Source: Chloroflexota bacterium (GTDB lineage: Bacteria; Chloroflexota; UBA5177; JANWHV01). From it: a DNA stretch of 5,708 bases. Position numbers and translations under genes: made by a program. The notes under the pieces were generated by a model that worked only from the letters and a program-made list of their open reading frames with translations, made no database searches and was not told the origin of the DNA. Numbering within the stretch: position 1 is the first letter of the stretch; each line of letters begins with the position of its first letter. This document shows, piece after piece, positions 5,374 through 5,708 of the stretch. The stretch covers positions 1 to 5,708 of the forward strand of contig JANWHO010000035.1 in NCBI GenBank assembly GCA_025450375.1, in the 5' to 3' direction.

Positions 5374-5708
5374 CTACGCCTGCTCCAGCCGCACGACCTC
5401 CACCTGCCCTGTCTCGAGGTCGAGGAAGCTGAACTCGGTGAGCGGGAACTCGTCCGGGGCGATAACGTGGAGTTGGACGCGGATGCGCAGGCGGAGTTCG
5501 AGGGCGTGGCGGAGCAGCACGCGGGCGTCTTCCTTGGTCATACTACCGCCAGGGAAAATCAGCTTGGTCAAACCAGAGAAGGTACGGTTGATGCTGCGCA
5601 TATCGCGCGCGCTTACTTGAGGGCCCTGTATTTCGAACCAGGTATCCCACAGCGTGCCGTAACTGCCGATCCGCCGCAGCTCGCGGTGGAAGATCTCGCT
5701 GGTGTAAT
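5374..5708 (-). CDS. BrxL-like (Lon-related, BREX-associated) protein, C-terminal fragment (5' end outside window)
   Basis: The frame enters from the right edge and stops at TAG 5376-5374, leaving the last 110 residues. It continues upstream of the internal ATG at 5601 with residues such as F-H-R-E-L-R-R-I-G-S-Y and W-F-E-I-Q-G, so that ATG is not the start. The recognisable core is R-D-M-R-S-I-N-R-T-F-S-G-L-T-K-L-I-F-P-G-G, then a helix T-K-E-D-A-R..L..A-L-E-L-R.R-I-R-V-Q-L and finally F-S-F-L-D-L. From memory this follows the BrxL C-terminal pattern R-D-(5)-R-K-T-V-S-G-L-M-K-L-L-Y-P-H-G ... R-R-R-V-K-E-Q-L ... F-S-Y-I-D. BrxL proteins are AAA+ ATPases with a Lon-like C-terminal domain that act in BREX phage-exclusion systems; several related families exist and this fragment cannot be assigned to one. 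The ATPase part lies outside the window. It is on the same strand as the winged-helix gene, 81 bp upstream of it. Confidence 0.7.
   Translation of the reverse strand, partial: YTSEIFHRELRRIGSYGTLWDTWFEIQGPQVSARDMRSINRTFSGLTKLIFPGGSMTKEDARVLLRHALELRLRIRVQLHVIAPDEFPLTEFSFLDLETGQVEVVRLEQA

Noticed and set aside
5027..5620. 197-codon open frame on the plus strand over the promoter region and parts of two minus-strand genes
   Set aside because: Serine- and arginine-rich, and it runs across two recognisable minus-strand proteins and the regulatory gap; not a plausible gene.

Overview
This is a GC-rich bacterial window with two oppositely transcribed blocks that converge at about position 3890-3900. 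The organism cannot be named from the sequence. The peptide-type solute-binding protein has a cleavable signal peptide with no lipobox cysteine, which is more typical of a diderm (free periplasmic binding protein) than of a Gram-positive cell, where such proteins are usually lipoproteins. Several start codons are GTG or ATG overlapping the previous gene, as is common in compact GC-rich genomes.

Left block (+ strand, 1-3889): the C-terminal ~104 residues of a hydantoinase B/oxoprolinase family subunit (HyuB), then a complete family-5 (DppA/OppA-type) solute-binding protein, then DppB-type and DppC-type inner-membrane permeases. The intergenic gaps are 46 bp and 20 bp, followed by an 8-bp overlap, so this reads as one operon: capture and import of a small peptide or amide-ring compound (transporter) next to an ATP-dependent or hydantoinase-like ring-opening enzyme. 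No ABC ATPase gene lies in the window or directly downstream. A GC-rich hairpin straddles the hyuB stop codon.

Right block (- strand, 5708-3901), read in its own direction: the C-terminal 110 residues of a BrxL-like (Lon-related, BREX-associated) ATPase/protease-like protein, an 81-bp gap, a 182-residue winged-helix DNA-binding protein, and a 280-residue protein that I do not recognise. The gap carries a candidate sigma70-type promoter (17-bp spacer) whose -10 box sits between the arms of an 8/9-matching inverted repeat, so the winged-helix gene may regulate itself. The winged-helix gene ends in TAG and the next gene starts with GTG at the very next base in the same reading frame. The two are therefore one continuous 463-codon frame broken by a single amber codon.

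The right block is probably the downstream edge of a phage-defence (BREX-like) island abutting a metabolic transport operon. That rests on one partial gene at the window edge and needs the neighbouring sequence to confirm. The most unusual part is the winged-helix/unknown pair. There is no gene-free stretch longer than 300 bases, and I saw no tRNA, rRNA, CRISPR array or insertion sequence.
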